A DNA stretch of 64,000 nucleotides, taken from NCBI GenBank assembly GCA_963815285.1, contig CAWFGB010000001.1:1-64000 (forward strand). Direction: 5' to 3'. The position numbers and the translations under genes were made by a program. Origin of the DNA: JACCSI01 sp963815285. GTDB lineage: Bacteria; Acidobacteriota; Vicinamibacteria; Vicinamibacterales; UBA2999. Position 1 is the stretch's first letter; every line of letters begins with the position of its first letter. A model generated the notes under the pieces. It ran no database searches and was not told the DNA's origin. It worked only from the letters and a program-made list of their open reading frames with translations. Shown here one piece after another: positions 32,692 to 41,785 of this stretch.

Positions 32692-34944
32692 ATGCGGTTC
32701 GTCCCGTTTCTCCTCGTGACGTTGCTGCCACTCGCCGCCCACGCACAACTCCCTCCACCAGCCGCCGTTACGGTGGACTACGATAAAGACGTCAAGCCGA
32801 TCCTCGCGCAGAACTGCTACTCATGCCACGGCGGCGTGGCGCAGCAGGCCGGGCTGCGGCTCGACCTGCGCCAGAACGCCCTACGCGGTGGCGATTACGG
32901 TCCGGTGATCGTTCCGGGTAAGAGCGCCGAGAGCAAATTGATCAAGCGGCTGGTGGACGGCGATGGCGGCCTGCAGATGCCGCCGAGCGGTGCGCTGTCG
33001 CCCGAAGACATCGGGATTCTTCGCGCGTGGATCGACCAGGGGGCGGAATTCAGGACCGAGATTGCCGAGCTCCCGGCGCCGCCGGTTGATCCGCGGGTTG
33101 CCGCGGCCGTGAAGGCGGTCCGGTCGTCAGTCCGCGCGGAACTCGACAAGGTCTTGGGAGATCCTGGCCTGGTCAAGGGCATCGACCAGAGCAACACCAC
33201 GCTGCTGCATCACGCCGCTGGCTTCGGCTCGCTCGAGACCATGGCGCGGCTGATCGACGCCGGCGCAGACGTCAACGCCAAGAATCGCTTCCGCTCCACG
33301 CCGCTGCACTGGGCGGTCCAAGACAGCGCAAAAGTGACATTGCTTCTTTCTCGTGGCGCCGAGGTCAATACCAAGCAGATCGAAGGGCGCACGCCGCTGT
33401 TCTTGGCGGCGTCCATGGGCGGCAACCAGCAGACCGTCAAACTGCTGCTCGAACATGGCGCGGACCCGACGCTGCCGACGGCCAATGGGCAGACGCCGCT
33501 GATGGCGGCAGCCGCACGAGGAAACCTCGAACTGGTGCGCTTGCTCGTCGACCGCAAGGTTGACGTCAACGCGAAGAATGGCGCCGGCGACACGGCGCTG
33601 ATGTTTGCAGCATCGAGCGGCAGTGCGCGCATCGTTGCACTCTTGCTGGAGCGAGGCGCCGACGCGCGCGTGCGCAGCAAGCGCAACGAGACGGCGCTTG
33701 GCAACGCCGCAACCACTGGTGTCGAGGAAAGCGTGCGGCTGCTGCTGGATCACGGCGCCGAGGTGAACGTCCAGAACATCCGCGGCTTCTCGCCGCTGAT
33801 GCTGGCCGCGAACTCCGACAGCCTGCCCGCCGGCGTCGTGAAGCTGCTGCTGGCCAGCGGGGCGAACACCAGTCACACCGCCGATTACGACGAGACGGCG
33901 CTGGATCTGGCAGCCAAGCGCGGCGACACCGCGGTGACGCGGCTTCTGGCGGCGGCTACCCCACGAAAAGCGTCGCCCGCGGCGGTCACGCCGGTCATGG
34001 CCGCTCACGCACCCGCAACGCCGGCGCCAGTGGCCATGGCCATAACCAAGGCGCTCACACAACTCGAAAAGCAAAGCTTCAACTTCATTCGCATCAGCGG
34101 CTGCAATTCCTGTCACTCGCAGGATCTGCCGATTGCCGCGGTCGCGTTTGCACGCAGCCGCGGCATTGATGCGCCGCGCGAAATCCCGCGCCTGCCGCCC
34201 TCGATGATGCCGCCGGCCGAGCGGCTCATGGACCTCTCAGTGGTCGCCCTGATGGGCCCACTCTGGGAACTCTACGGAATGGGCATGGCCGGCGAGCCGA
34301 AGAGCGCCTACACCGATGCGGCGGTTCGGCTGATTCGGCTGGCCCAGCGGCCGGAAGGCTACTGGTCCGGTGCGGAAAGCCGCCGGCCACCGATGGCTTC
34401 GGGCGACTTCATGGCGTCGGCGCTCGCCGTCTTCGCGCTCACGCGCTATGCCCCGGAGGGCGACAGCGCGTCCCAGAATGCCCTCGAGCAGGCCTCCGCG
34501 TGGCTGGCGCGCGCCAAGCCGGAAGACACGCAGGATCAGGCGTTTCACGCGCTCGCCCTGCACTGGGTTGCGCCGCGCAGTGAACGGGCCCGGACTGCGG
34601 CGCGCAGCCTGATTGCCTCGCAGCGCAGCGACGGCGGTTGGAGTCAGTTGCCGGCGATGCAATCGGACGCGTACGCAACCGGCCTGGCGCTTTACACGCT
34701 GCATGCAGCGGGGAAGATGTCCGGGACCGACCCGGTATATCGCAAAGGCGTCGACTACCTGCTGCGTACCCAGGCTGCCGACGGCACCTGGCAGGTGAAG
34801 TCCCGCGCGATCTGGCTACAGCCGTATTTCGAGAGTGGGTTCCCCTACGGTCAGGATCAGTTCATCTCCGCCGCGGGAACGGCGTGGGCGGCAATGGCAT
34901 TGACCGGAGCTGTTGACGCCAGGACAACCACAACGGCGAGGTGA
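32692..34944 (+). CDS. secreted cytochrome - ankyrin - cyclase-like fusion protein
   Basis: 750 residues; CAGGAGGCAGG ribosome site. Signal peptide 1-19. A Planctomycete-type cytochrome c domain has CxxCH at about 42-46 (NCYSCHGG) and continues VIVPGKSAESKLIKRL and MPPSGALSPEDIGILRAWID. Ankyrin repeats span about 165-420 (TTLLHHAAGFGSLETMARLI, DAGADVNAKN). A second CxxCH is near 471 (GCNSCHSQ). Residues about 540-735 form a prenyltransferase/squalene-cyclase-like helical domain with three QxxDGxW-type motifs (QRPEGYWSG, QRSDGGWSQ, QAADGTWQV). Probably a periplasmic haem protein; the cyclase-like part may be structural. Substrate unknown. Confidence 0.82.
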   Translation: MRFVPFLLVTLLPLAAHAQLPPPAAVTVDYDKDVKPILAQNCYSCHGGVAQQAGLRLDLRQNALRGGDYGPVIVPGKSAESKLIKRLVDGDGGLQMPPSGALSPEDIGILRAWIDQGAEFRTEIAELPAPPVDPRVAAAVKAVRSSVRAELDKVLGDPGLVKGIDQSNTTLLHHAAGFGSLETMARLIDAGADVNAKNRFRSTPLHWAVQDSAKVTLLLSRGAEVNTKQIEGRTPLFLAASMGGNQQTVKLLLEHGADPTLPTANGQTPLMAAAARGNLELVRLLVDRKVDVNAKNGAGDTALMFAASSGSARIVALLLERGADARVRSKRNETALGNAATTGVEESVRLLLDHGAEVNVQNIRGFSPLMLAANSDSLPAGVVKLLLASGANTSHTADYDETALDLAAKRGDTAVTRLLAAATPRKASPAAVTPVMAAHAPATPAPVAMAITKALTQLEKQSFNFIRISGCNSCHSQDLPIAAVAFARSRGIDAPREIPRLPPSMMPPAERLMDLSVVALMGPLWELYGMGMAGEPKSAYTDAAVRLIRLAQRPEGYWSGAESRRPPMASGDFMASALAVFALTRYAPEGDSASQNALEQASAWLARAKPEDTQDQAFHALALHWVAPRSERARTAARSLIASQRSDGGWSQLPAMQSDAYATGLALYTLHAAGKMSGTDPVYRKGVDYLLRTQAADGTWQVKSRAIWLQPYFESGFPYGQDQFISAAGTAWAAMALTGAVDARTTTTAR

Positions 34945-34957
34945 ACCGGAGCGTTCA

Positions 34958-34986
34958 AAGGTTCAAGGGTTCAACCCTTGAACCTT
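34958..34986. terminator. perfect 13-bp hairpin between convergent genes
   Basis: AAGGTTCAAGGGT-TCA-ACCCTTGAACCTT, a perfect inverted repeat in the gap between two convergent genes. There is no T-run on either side. It is built from GTTCAAG heptamers and may be a repeat element that also slows transcription from both sides. Confidence 0.5.
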
Positions 34987-35046
34987 GAACACCTTGGGCA
35001 GCGGCGAAGCTCACCCGCGAATGAAGTTCACCCGCGATTGATCCGC

Positions 35047-36402
35047 TCACCCGCGAATGATCCCCAGCACCTCGTCGCGCCGCTGTTCCATGATTTCCGG
35101 CGTCAGTCCTTCGAGGTTGAGCCGAAGCAGCGGTTCGGTGTTCGAGGCCCGGACATTGAAGTGCCAGTCGTCGAACTCGACCGACACGCCATCGAGACCG
35201 TAGACGTGACCGTGCGCGTATTCGCGCGCCAGCGTGTCAATCTTCGCCGCCGCCAGATCGATGCTGGCGAGCTTGGTGTTGATCTCCCCTGAAATGAAAT
35301 ACTTCTCGCGCAGCGGCTTGAGCAGGTCACGGAGCGACTGGCCCTTCTGTGACATCAGCTCGAGGATGAGCAGTGCGGGAATGAAGCCGTTGTCCGCATA
35401 GAAGTTCTCCCGAAAGTAGTAGTGCCCGGTGACCTCGCCGCCGAATACGGCATCCTCCTCACGCATGCGTCGCTTGATGAACGCGTGCCCGACGCGGTTC
35501 ATCAGCGCACGCCCGTTGTACTTGGCGACGATGTCTTTGACCGCGTAGCTGGCGCGGACGTCGTAAATAATCGTGGAGCCGGGCTGCTTCATCAAGAACG
35601 ATTCGGCCAGCAGTGCCGTGATGAAATCGCCGGCGATGAACTCGCCCGACCCGTCGATGAAGAAGCAGCGGTCGGCGTCGCCGTCCCACGCGATACCGAT
35701 GTCCGCGCGTTCGGCCAGCACCCGCGCCGTGATGTCACGCCGGTTCTCTTCGATGAGCGGATTGGCTTCGTGATTCGGGAAGGTCCCGTCCACTTCGAAA
35801 CACAACCGGGTCGTCTTGCATGGCAAGCGATCGAACATCGGCGGCGCAATGAACCCGGCGACGCCGCTGCCGGCGTCGAGCACGACGTTGAACGGCTTGA
35901 TGATGCTCTCGTCGATGAAGGTCATGACGTGTCCGACGTAACGGTCCATCATCTCGCCGCGCTCGAGAGTGCCCGGCGCCCCTACCGGCGGCGGGATCTT
36001 GCCGGCGAGGATCATCTCCTTCATTTCCTTGATCCCGGATTCACCGCTGAGCGGGAAGGCGTCCTTGCGGACCAGCTTGCAGCCGTTGTACTGGCCGGGA
36101 TTGTGCGACGCGGTTATCTGCGCACCGCCGTCCAGCCCATCCGCGGCAACGGCGAAGTACATCATGTCGGTCCCGGCCAGGCCGTAATCCACGACTTGGC
36201 CGCCCTGCATCACCGCGCCGTCGATGAACGCGCGGGTCAGTGACGGCGACGAGACTCGCATATCGCGCGTGACGGCGAAACGTCCCGGTCCCAGGAATGC
36301 GACAAAGGCGCGCCCGAGCTGACGGAACAGATCCTCGGTGACTTCTTCCGGATACAACCCGCGTATGTCGTACGCTTTGAACACTTCGGCACTGATCGGC
36401 AT
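35047..36402 (-). CDS. phosphomannomutase/phosphoglucomutase
   Basis: 451 residues, the normal length for the alpha-D-phosphohexomutase family (AlgC/ManB). Domain 1 has the phosphoserine loop ITASHNPGQYNG. Domain 2 has the metal loop AWDGDADRCFF. Domain 3 has the sugar-recognition GEVTGHYYFRENF, and domain 4 the phosphate-binding VRASNTEPLLRL. It converts mannose 6-phosphate (or glucose 6-phosphate) to the 1-phosphate. Next to a sugar-nucleotide transferase, so it probably feeds GDP-mannose or similar for surface glycans. Confidence 0.9.
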   Translation of the reverse strand: MPISAEVFKAYDIRGLYPEEVTEDLFRQLGRAFVAFLGPGRFAVTRDMRVSSPSLTRAFIDGAVMQGGQVVDYGLAGTDMMYFAVAADGLDGGAQITASHNPGQYNGCKLVRKDAFPLSGESGIKEMKEMILAGKIPPPVGAPGTLERGEMMDRYVGHVMTFIDESIIKPFNVVLDAGSGVAGFIAPPMFDRLPCKTTRLCFEVDGTFPNHEANPLIEENRRDITARVLAERADIGIAWDGDADRCFFIDGSGEFIAGDFITALLAESFLMKQPGSTIIYDVRASYAVKDIVAKYNGRALMNRVGHAFIKRRMREEDAVFGGEVTGHYYFRENFYADNGFIPALLILELMSQKGQSLRDLLKPLREKYFISGEINTKLASIDLAAAKIDTLAREYAHGHVYGLDGVSVEFDDWHFNVRASNTEPLLRLNLEGLTPEIMEQRRDEVLGIIRG

Positions 36403-36406
36403 GACT

Positions 36407-36434
36407 CTCTGCTTTCAGCTCTCTGCTTTCAGCT
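36407..36434. repeat. 14-bp direct tandem repeat
   Basis: CTCTGCTTTCAGCT occurs twice in tandem (36407-36420, 36421-36434) just upstream of the phosphomannomutase start codon. Read on its coding strand this gives AGCTGAAAGCAGAG twice. Confidence 0.7.
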
Positions 36435-36482
36435 CTCGGCGTTCCCAGCTCCAGCGCTGATGGCTGACCGAGCGCGGAGCAA

Positions 36483-37541
36483 TTAGGTTCGTGTGTAGTC
36501 GGTCAGCAGCGTCTTGTCGCCCAGTACCGCGCCTTCACGAACCAGGCAGTTACGGCCGACGTGACAACTGCGCGCCAGAATCGCGTTCTCAACCTCGGCG
36601 TGATCGCCGATGCGCGAGTTGGGCCAAATGATGCTGCCGTTGACCTGGGCGTGTTCTTCGACGACGGCGCCGCGGCCGATCACCGAGTAGCGTCCAATCA
36701 CCGCCCCGGCCTTGATGTGCGCGCCGCTATCGACGAAACACGCCGGCTCGAGCCGCGCGCCCTCGTCGATGCGCGCGTCTGCAGCGACCAGCGGATGCAT
36801 CAGATCCACTCCCGCAAAGCTGCCTCCGGCAAACTTGCCATCGAACATATCCCGGTGCACCTGCACGTACTTCTCGGGCGTGCCGATGTCGATCCAGTAG
36901 CCTCGGTCGACGTACGCAAAGAACGGTTCACCGCGCTCGATCAGAGAAGGGAAGTAGCCGCGCTCGATAGAGTACGACACGTCCTTGGGAATGCGGTCAA
37001 AGGTCTCGGGTTCGAGCACGTAGATGCCGGCGTTGATCGTGTCGCACGTGATCTCGTCGGCGCTGGGCTTTTCGAGAAACCGCTTGACCGCGCCGTCGGC
37101 GTGCGTTTCGACCAGGCCATACGCGGTCGGATTGTCCACCGGCGTGAGGACGATGGTCGCCTTGGCCGCGCGTTCGCGATGCATCTGAACCACGGCCTTG
37201 ACATCCACCGACGTCATCACGTCGCCATTGAAGACGATGAGAGTATCGGTGATGCCCTGTGCAGCGTAGCGGATCGCGCCGCCCGTGCCGAGTGGCGCCG
37301 GCTCGACCACGTAGCGAATCCGCACACCCGTGCCGCCGCCATCGCCGAAGATTTCCTCGATCCTGCGTGGCTGATAGTTGAGGCTGAGAATCACCTCGTC
37401 AATCTCCGGCACTTGCTTGAGAAGATCGATCTGGTAATGAAGAAAGGGCCGATCGAAGATCGGAACGATGGGCTTGGGCGTATGGATGGTCAGCGGCCGC
37501 AGCCGCGTGCCCTTACCCCCGGCGAGGAGAATGGCTTTCAT
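36483..37541 (-). CDS. NDP-sugar pyrophosphorylase (mannose-1-phosphate guanylyltransferase-like)
   Basis: 352 residues. The nucleotidyltransferase signature MKAILLAGGKGTRLRPLTIH, TPKPIVPIFDRP is at the N-terminus, with VFNGDVMTSVD and FLEKPSADEITCDTINAGIY further on. The last ~100 residues form a left-handed beta-helix of hexapeptide-like repeats (SGAHIKAGAVIGRYSVIGRG). This matches the GDP-mannose pyrophosphorylase type with a hexapeptide tail; UDP- or dTDP-glucose is possible. 80 bases downstream lies the phosphohexomutase that would make its substrate. Confidence 0.85.
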   Translation of the reverse strand: MKAILLAGGKGTRLRPLTIHTPKPIVPIFDRPFLHYQIDLLKQVPEIDEVILSLNYQPRRIEEIFGDGGGTGVRIRYVVEPAPLGTGGAIRYAAQGITDTLIVFNGDVMTSVDVKAVVQMHRERAAKATIVLTPVDNPTAYGLVETHADGAVKRFLEKPSADEITCDTINAGIYVLEPETFDRIPKDVSYSIERGYFPSLIERGEPFFAYVDRGYWIDIGTPEKYVQVHRDMFDGKFAGGSFAGVDLMHPLVAADARIDEGARLEPACFVDSGAHIKAGAVIGRYSVIGRGAVVEEHAQVNGSIIWPNSRIGDHAEVENAILARSCHVGRNCLVREGAVLGDKTLLTDYTRT

Positions 37542-37596
37542 GCGAACCGATCGATTTTATCGTAATAAAGGCGTGTAGAATGGGGCGACTCGAGGG

Positions 37597-38211
37597 ATGA
37601 ATCTTCCGAATTCGCTGACCATCGCGCGGATTTTTCTCGTGCCGGTGCTCGTGTCCGTGCTGCTGACCAAGTTCGAAGGGCGCCTGGTGTTGGGCTTGCC
37701 GGTCGAACTCGTGGGAGCGGCTATTTTCGGTCTGGCGTCGCTCACCGATTGGCTCGACGGCTATCTGGCCCGCCGCCGTGGGCAGGTCACATGGGTCGGG
37801 CAGATGCTCGACCCCATTGCCGACAAGCTGCTCATCTCCGCGACGCTCGTCTCACTCGTACAACTCGGCCTCGCGCCGGCGTGGATGGTCACGGTCATCA
37901 TCGGACGCGAGTTCGCCATCACCGGCCTCCGCAGTCTGGCCTACGCGCGCGGGCTGACGATGCCCGCGTCTTCGCTAGGCAAGCTGAAGATGGTGTCGCA
38001 GGTGGTCGCGATCCTGCTGCTCATCCTGGGATGGGAACGGATGCCGCTGTTGCTGCTCGCCGGGCAGGCGGCGTTGTGGGTGGTGCTGGTAATGGCGCTG
38101 TGGTCGGCGGTTGATTACTACCGTCGTTTCGCGGCGGCGATGGCCCGTATCTCCAAGATCGCCGATTTTTCCGCCGCCAAGGCTCGCGCCGAGCAACGCA
38201 AGCGGGCTTAA
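37597..38211 (+). CDS. pgsA: CDP-diacylglycerol-glycerol-3-phosphate 3-phosphatidyltransferase
   Basis: 204 residues, inner-membrane enzyme of phosphatidylglycerol synthesis. The CDP-alcohol phosphotransferase motif DG-x2-AR-x8-G-x3-D-x3-D is complete: DGYLARRRGQVTWVGQMLD then PIAD. Start MNLPNSLTIARIFLVPVLVS is typical. Several membrane helices. The stop overlaps the convergent secreted-protein gene by four bases. Confidence 0.92.
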   Translation: MNLPNSLTIARIFLVPVLVSVLLTKFEGRLVLGLPVELVGAAIFGLASLTDWLDGYLARRRGQVTWVGQMLDPIADKLLISATLVSLVQLGLAPAWMVTVIIGREFAITGLRSLAYARGLTMPASSLGKLKMVSQVVAILLLILGWERMPLLLLAGQAALWVVLVMALWSAVDYYRRFAAAMARISKIADFSAAKARAEQRKRA

Positions 38212-38978
38212 CGGCGCACTGCCACGTAATCGCCCATCACCACTTCGAAACCCGCCCGGTCGACGACCACCTTCGACGTTTCGGCTGAGACTTCGACCAC
38301 GATGCCGGTGCCGATTTCGACGAGCGGCGTGCGGTTGCCGCGATCCCGGTAGAAAGTGACACGTGTCCCGTTGAGGATGCCCGCGCCGGCGCCACGATCA
38401 ATGGAGAGAAAGTCACCGGCGCCGAAGGCCGCGTGGCGATTCACGCCCTGGAGCACACGGCCGAGATTGCTGAAATCAGGCTGGGCGGTCGTGTCGGCCA
38501 CCTCCTCGGGGAGCGTCCCCTCAACGAAGGGCTCGAGGTAATCGCCCGCCATGATCGCATCACAGGCGTAATCCACCCGCGCGAGCGCGGACTGCTCGTC
38601 CGCGGCGACGACGGTGAGCCATCCTGCCGTATGGACCGCGCCGGCGGTTGAGGGCGGTTCACCGGTTTGCGGCGGCAAGAATCGACGGGCATAGAACCGC
38701 TGTCCGACCGTCAGCCCTTGCGGCGTGCCGCCGTTGAGCACCACGATGCTGTCGCGCGACGAGAACTCGCGCGCATCACCCGTATAGGGCGCCAGGATGT
38801 GCAGGGGCGGCGCCTCATGGCCTTTGACGGGCAAGTCAGTGCAGACCACGTGCGCCGGCAGGACGGTCTTAGGACCGAAGATCGGCGCTGCTGGTGGCGC
38901 CAAAGTGATGAGCGGAGTCTGAGCCGCCGCGGGTGCTGCGAGCAGCCAGATGCAGACAAACAAGCCTGGAGTGCGCAT
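38208..38978 (-). CDS. secreted protein with FlgT-C-like domain
   Basis: 256 residues. A signal peptide (LFVCIWLLAAPAAAQ) precedes a middle region with two Cys (HVVCTDLPV and VDYACDAIMAGDYLEPF). The C-terminal ~60 residues have a small beta-barrel pattern: GTRVTFYRDRG, EIGTGIVVEVSAETSKVVVD, VVMGDYVAVRR. This pattern recurs in FlgT C-terminal-like domains of acidobacterial secreted proteins. Last gene of the ten-gene operon, two bases after bamD. Function unknown. Confidence 0.6.
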   Translation of the reverse strand: MRTPGLFVCIWLLAAPAAAQTPLITLAPPAAPIFGPKTVLPAHVVCTDLPVKGHEAPPLHILAPYTGDAREFSSRDSIVVLNGGTPQGLTVGQRFYARRFLPPQTGEPPSTAGAVHTAGWLTVVAADEQSALARVDYACDAIMAGDYLEPFVEGTLPEEVADTTAQPDFSNLGRVLQGVNRHAAFGAGDFLSIDRGAGAGILNGTRVTFYRDRGNRTPLVEIGTGIVVEVSAETSKVVVDRAGFEVVMGDYVAVRR

Positions 38979-38980
38979 AT

Positions 38981-39778
38981 TTACTCATCCTTCAATTCGG
39001 CAATGCGCTTCCGGGCCTCCTCCATGTATTGACTCTGCTCGAATTCCTGCAGAATCCGCTCGTAATACGGGAGCGCCTCGGCCGCCTTACTTTTATCGGG
39101 CGATTGCTTCCCGACCACCAGCAGCGATTCCGCCAGGTGAAAGTAGACGGCGTCCCGTCCCGAGTATTCCGGATCCAGTTTCAACACTTCCCGGAACCGG
39201 TCGATGGCCCCGAGATAGTGGCGCATCTTGTAATAGGTCATCCCGATGCGATACCCGGATTCGCTCAGCCGATCCTGCGCCTGACGCAGCAGCTTTCTGG
39301 CGTCCGGGATGAGCGAACTGTTCGGATACCGGTCAAGGAACACCTGCAGTTCCTTGATAGTGTCACGCGTCGCGGTCTGATCGCGGTCCGCCGCCAACAT
39401 CTGTTCGGAGTAGGCGTAGCCGAGGCGGTACTGCGCGTAGTCCGCGCGCGGATTGGTCGGGAAGAAGGTGAGGAACTCGCGGAACTCGTTGACGGCGAGC
39501 AGCAACGATTCGGCGGTGTCCTCACCGATGTAGCTATCGCCCACGGCCAGCTTCGCGTCGGGCCGGAACGGGCTTTGCGGATAGTTGTCGACGATCTGCC
39601 GAAAGAACTCGCGAGACCGCACCCAGTGGCGCTCTTTCAGTTCTTCCTGACCGCGATCGAAGAGGAACTTGTCTGCGTCAGCAGTGCCGGGCGGGATCTG
39701 CGACTGGTTGGCCGCGCAGCCTGACACGAGCACGACGGTGGCGGCCAGCCCCACCCACAGCACGGAACGTCTCGTCAT
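38981..39778 (-). CDS. bamD: outer membrane assembly lipoprotein BamD
   Basis: 265 residues from the ATG at 39778; a Met seven codons upstream lacks support. Lipobox LVSGC at about residues 17-21 anchors it in the outer membrane. TPR helices follow (FRQIVDNYPQSPFRPDAKLA, FREFLTFFPTNPRADYAQYR, LQVFLDRYPNSSLIPDARKL), the standard BamD fold. BamD works with BamA in beta-barrel insertion. The C-terminus is longer than in E. coli, with an extra TPR segment (PYYERILQEFEQSQYMEEAR). Overlaps the epimerase stop by four bases. Confidence 0.88.
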   Translation of the reverse strand: MTRRSVLWVGLAATVVLVSGCAANQSQIPPGTADADKFLFDRGQEELKERHWVRSREFFRQIVDNYPQSPFRPDAKLAVGDSYIGEDTAESLLLAVNEFREFLTFFPTNPRADYAQYRLGYAYSEQMLAADRDQTATRDTIKELQVFLDRYPNSSLIPDARKLLRQAQDRLSESGYRIGMTYYKMRHYLGAIDRFREVLKLDPEYSGRDAVYFHLAESLLVVGKQSPDKSKAAEALPYYERILQEFEQSQYMEEARKRIAELKDE

Positions 39779-40716
39779 TTCCGAATCGCTTCCATCCAAG
39801 TGAACATCGCGCGCAGACCGGTCTCGAGGTCGACGGACGGCTCAAACCCAAGCTCCGCCCGCGCCCGCGACGTGTCCGCGTAGGTGTCGCGCATGTCGCC
39901 CTTCTGCGCCGGCTGGTGCTCAATCTCCAGGCGGCGTCCCGACACCCGTGCGAGCATCTCGAACACGTCGCCGAGCGACACACGAGATCCGCCACCAATA
40001 TTGTAGACGCGGCCCGGCACACCGTGGACGGCTGCGGCGGCCGTCGCCGTCACGATATCCCCAATAAAAGTGAAATCCCTGGTCTGCCGGCCGTCCCCGA
40101 ACTGGACGACCGGCCGTCCTTCGAGCAGGGCAGTGAAGAAGCGGTTGAACCCCATGTCAGGCCGCTGCCGGGGCCCGTACACCGTGAAATACCGAAGCGA
40201 AACCGTCGGAACGCCGTGGTTGACGTAATAGAGGTGGCACAGGTGCTCAGCCGCCAGCTTGGTGACGCCATACGGCGACACCGGTTGCACCATGGCGTCT
40301 TCCCGCATCGGCATCTCGACCGCGTCCCCATAGACAGATGAACTCGACGCGTAAATGACGCGCTCGATCGGGAGCCCCACGCAGGCCTCGAGCAGCCGCT
40401 GCGTGGCGTCCACGTTCAAGGCGGTGTAGGTCTGAAAGTCGCGCCCCCAGCTCTTGCGCACCCCCGCCTGCGCGGCCAGGTGGAAGACGTGAGTCATGCC
40501 GGTGAGCAGGTCGCGCAGGTCAAGGACGTTGAGGTCCGCCTCAATCAGGCGATAGCGCGCCTCGCCGCGGATCGGGCCAACGTTCCGCTCCTTGACGGCA
40601 CGCGGGTAGTAGTCCGTGAACGAGTCGATCGCCACGACCTCGGCGCCTTGCTCCAGGAGCCGCTCGCTCAGATGCGAGCCGACGAAACCGGCGCCGCCCG
40701 TGACCAATGCCCTCAT
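39775..40716 (-). CDS. NAD-dependent nucleotide-sugar epimerase
   Basis: 313 residues, extended short-chain dehydrogenase fold. NAD-binding GGAGFVGSHLSERL at the N-terminus, Ser in YASSSSVYGD, catalytic YxxxK in SPYGVTKLAAEH, and RYFTVYGPRQRPDMGFNRF. This is closest to UDP-glucuronate or UDP-glucose 4-epimerases (GalE/Gla type); the exact sugar is not certain. The four-base overlaps on both sides show tight translational coupling within the operon. Confidence 0.88.
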   Translation of the reverse strand: MRALVTGGAGFVGSHLSERLLEQGAEVVAIDSFTDYYPRAVKERNVGPIRGEARYRLIEADLNVLDLRDLLTGMTHVFHLAAQAGVRKSWGRDFQTYTALNVDATQRLLEACVGLPIERVIYASSSSVYGDAVEMPMREDAMVQPVSPYGVTKLAAEHLCHLYYVNHGVPTVSLRYFTVYGPRQRPDMGFNRFFTALLEGRPVVQFGDGRQTRDFTFIGDIVTATAAAAVHGVPGRVYNIGGGSRVSLGDVFEMLARVSGRRLEIEHQPAQKGDMRDTYADTSRARAELGFEPSVDLETGLRAMFTWMEAIRK

Positions 40717-41111
40717 GGAAAAAGGTCCTTCACCCGCGCCGGCAGGCGCACGGGCCGTCCGGTGCGATCGACGGTGGCATGGATGGTGTGACCCGACGCG
40801 ATCAGTGCGCCGTCGGCGGGGCGAGACACGGTGTAATCGAATGCCAGCCGCACCGCCGACAGCAGCCGCGCCGTCGTCGTGATCGCAATCTCCTCGTCGT
40901 AGCGGGCGCTGCTCCGGTAAGCGCAGTGCGCTTCGATGACCGGCAGCGCCAGGCCGTCCTCTTCCATCGAGCGATACGTCCAGCCGCTATGGCGCAACCA
41001 GTCCGTGCGCGCAATCTCGAACCACACCAGGTAATTGGCGTAATACACGATCCCCATCTTGTCGGTTTCGGCGTAGCGGACGCGCACCGTGGACGTGGAC
41101 TCGCGCATCAC
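40713..41111 (-). CDS. YbgC-like hotdog thioesterase
   Basis: 132 residues, single hotdog domain. The family motif RYAETDKMGIVYYANYLVWF with the catalytic Asp is at the N-terminus, followed by YRSSARYDEEIAITTTARLL. YbgC/4-hydroxybenzoyl-CoA thioesterase-type enzymes hydrolyse short acyl-CoA esters in the cytoplasm; in many bacteria they travel with envelope genes. The start may be the second Met (41108). Confidence 0.88.
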   Translation of the reverse strand: MMRESTSTVRVRYAETDKMGIVYYANYLVWFEIARTDWLRHSGWTYRSMEEDGLALPVIEAHCAYRSSARYDEEIAITTTARLLSAVRLAFDYTVSRPADGALIASGHTIHATVDRTGRPVRLPARVKDLFP

Positions 41112-41785
41112 GTACGGGACGACGCCGCGGTGACCGCCGCGGCACGCAGGTCGCGCGCGGCCGCTTCGGGATCGTTGGCGCCAAAGATCGCTTGTCCGGC
41201 TACCAGCATGTCCGCGCCCGCCGCGACAACGTCCGCGACGGTGTGCAGATCGACACCACCGTCGATTTCAATCGGCGCGTTGTTGCCGGCCGACGAGAGC
41301 AGCGCGCGCACCGCCCGGATCTTCTCGAGGCTCCGCGGGATGAACGCCTGCCCACCAAAACCAGGGTTGACGGACATGACCAGGACGAAATCGACGTCGG
41401 CCGCGACGTTCTCCAACATGACCACCGGCGTGGCTGGGTTCAAGACGACTCCGGCCTTGACGCCGCGCTTCTTGATAGCGGTGATCGTGCGATGCAGGTG
41501 CGGCAGCACCTCCACGTGCACGGACAACCACGAGGCGCCGGCATCGACGAACGCGTCCAGATAGCGATCGGGTTGCTCGATCATCAGGTGGACGTCGAGT
41601 GGCCTGCTGGCGACCCGTTTGATGGCTTTGACGACCGGCGGTCCGATGGTGATGTTCGGCACGAAGTGACCGTCCATGACGTCGACGTGGATCAGATCCG
41701 CGCCCCCGCGTTCCACGGCGGCGATGTCACGGGCAAGGTGGGCGAAGTCTGCGGACAAGATGGAGGGAGCCAACCGAATGCTCAT
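41108..41785 (-). CDS. rpe: ribulose-phosphate 3-epimerase
   Basis: 225 residues, normal length. TIM-barrel motifs are intact: APSILSADFAHLARDIAAVE, HVDVMDGHFVPNITIGP (catalytic Asp and metal ligands), DVHLMIEQPDRYLDAFVDAG, VMSVNPGFGGQAFIP and IEIDGGVDLHTVADVVAAGA. It interconverts ribulose 5-phosphate and xylulose 5-phosphate. Overlaps the PASTA gene by four bases. Confidence 0.95.
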   Translation of the reverse strand: MSIRLAPSILSADFAHLARDIAAVERGGADLIHVDVMDGHFVPNITIGPPVVKAIKRVASRPLDVHLMIEQPDRYLDAFVDAGASWLSVHVEVLPHLHRTITAIKKRGVKAGVVLNPATPVVMLENVAADVDFVLVMSVNPGFGGQAFIPRSLEKIRAVRALLSSAGNNAPIEIDGGVDLHTVADVVAAGADMLVAGQAIFGANDPEAAARDLRAAAVTAASSRT

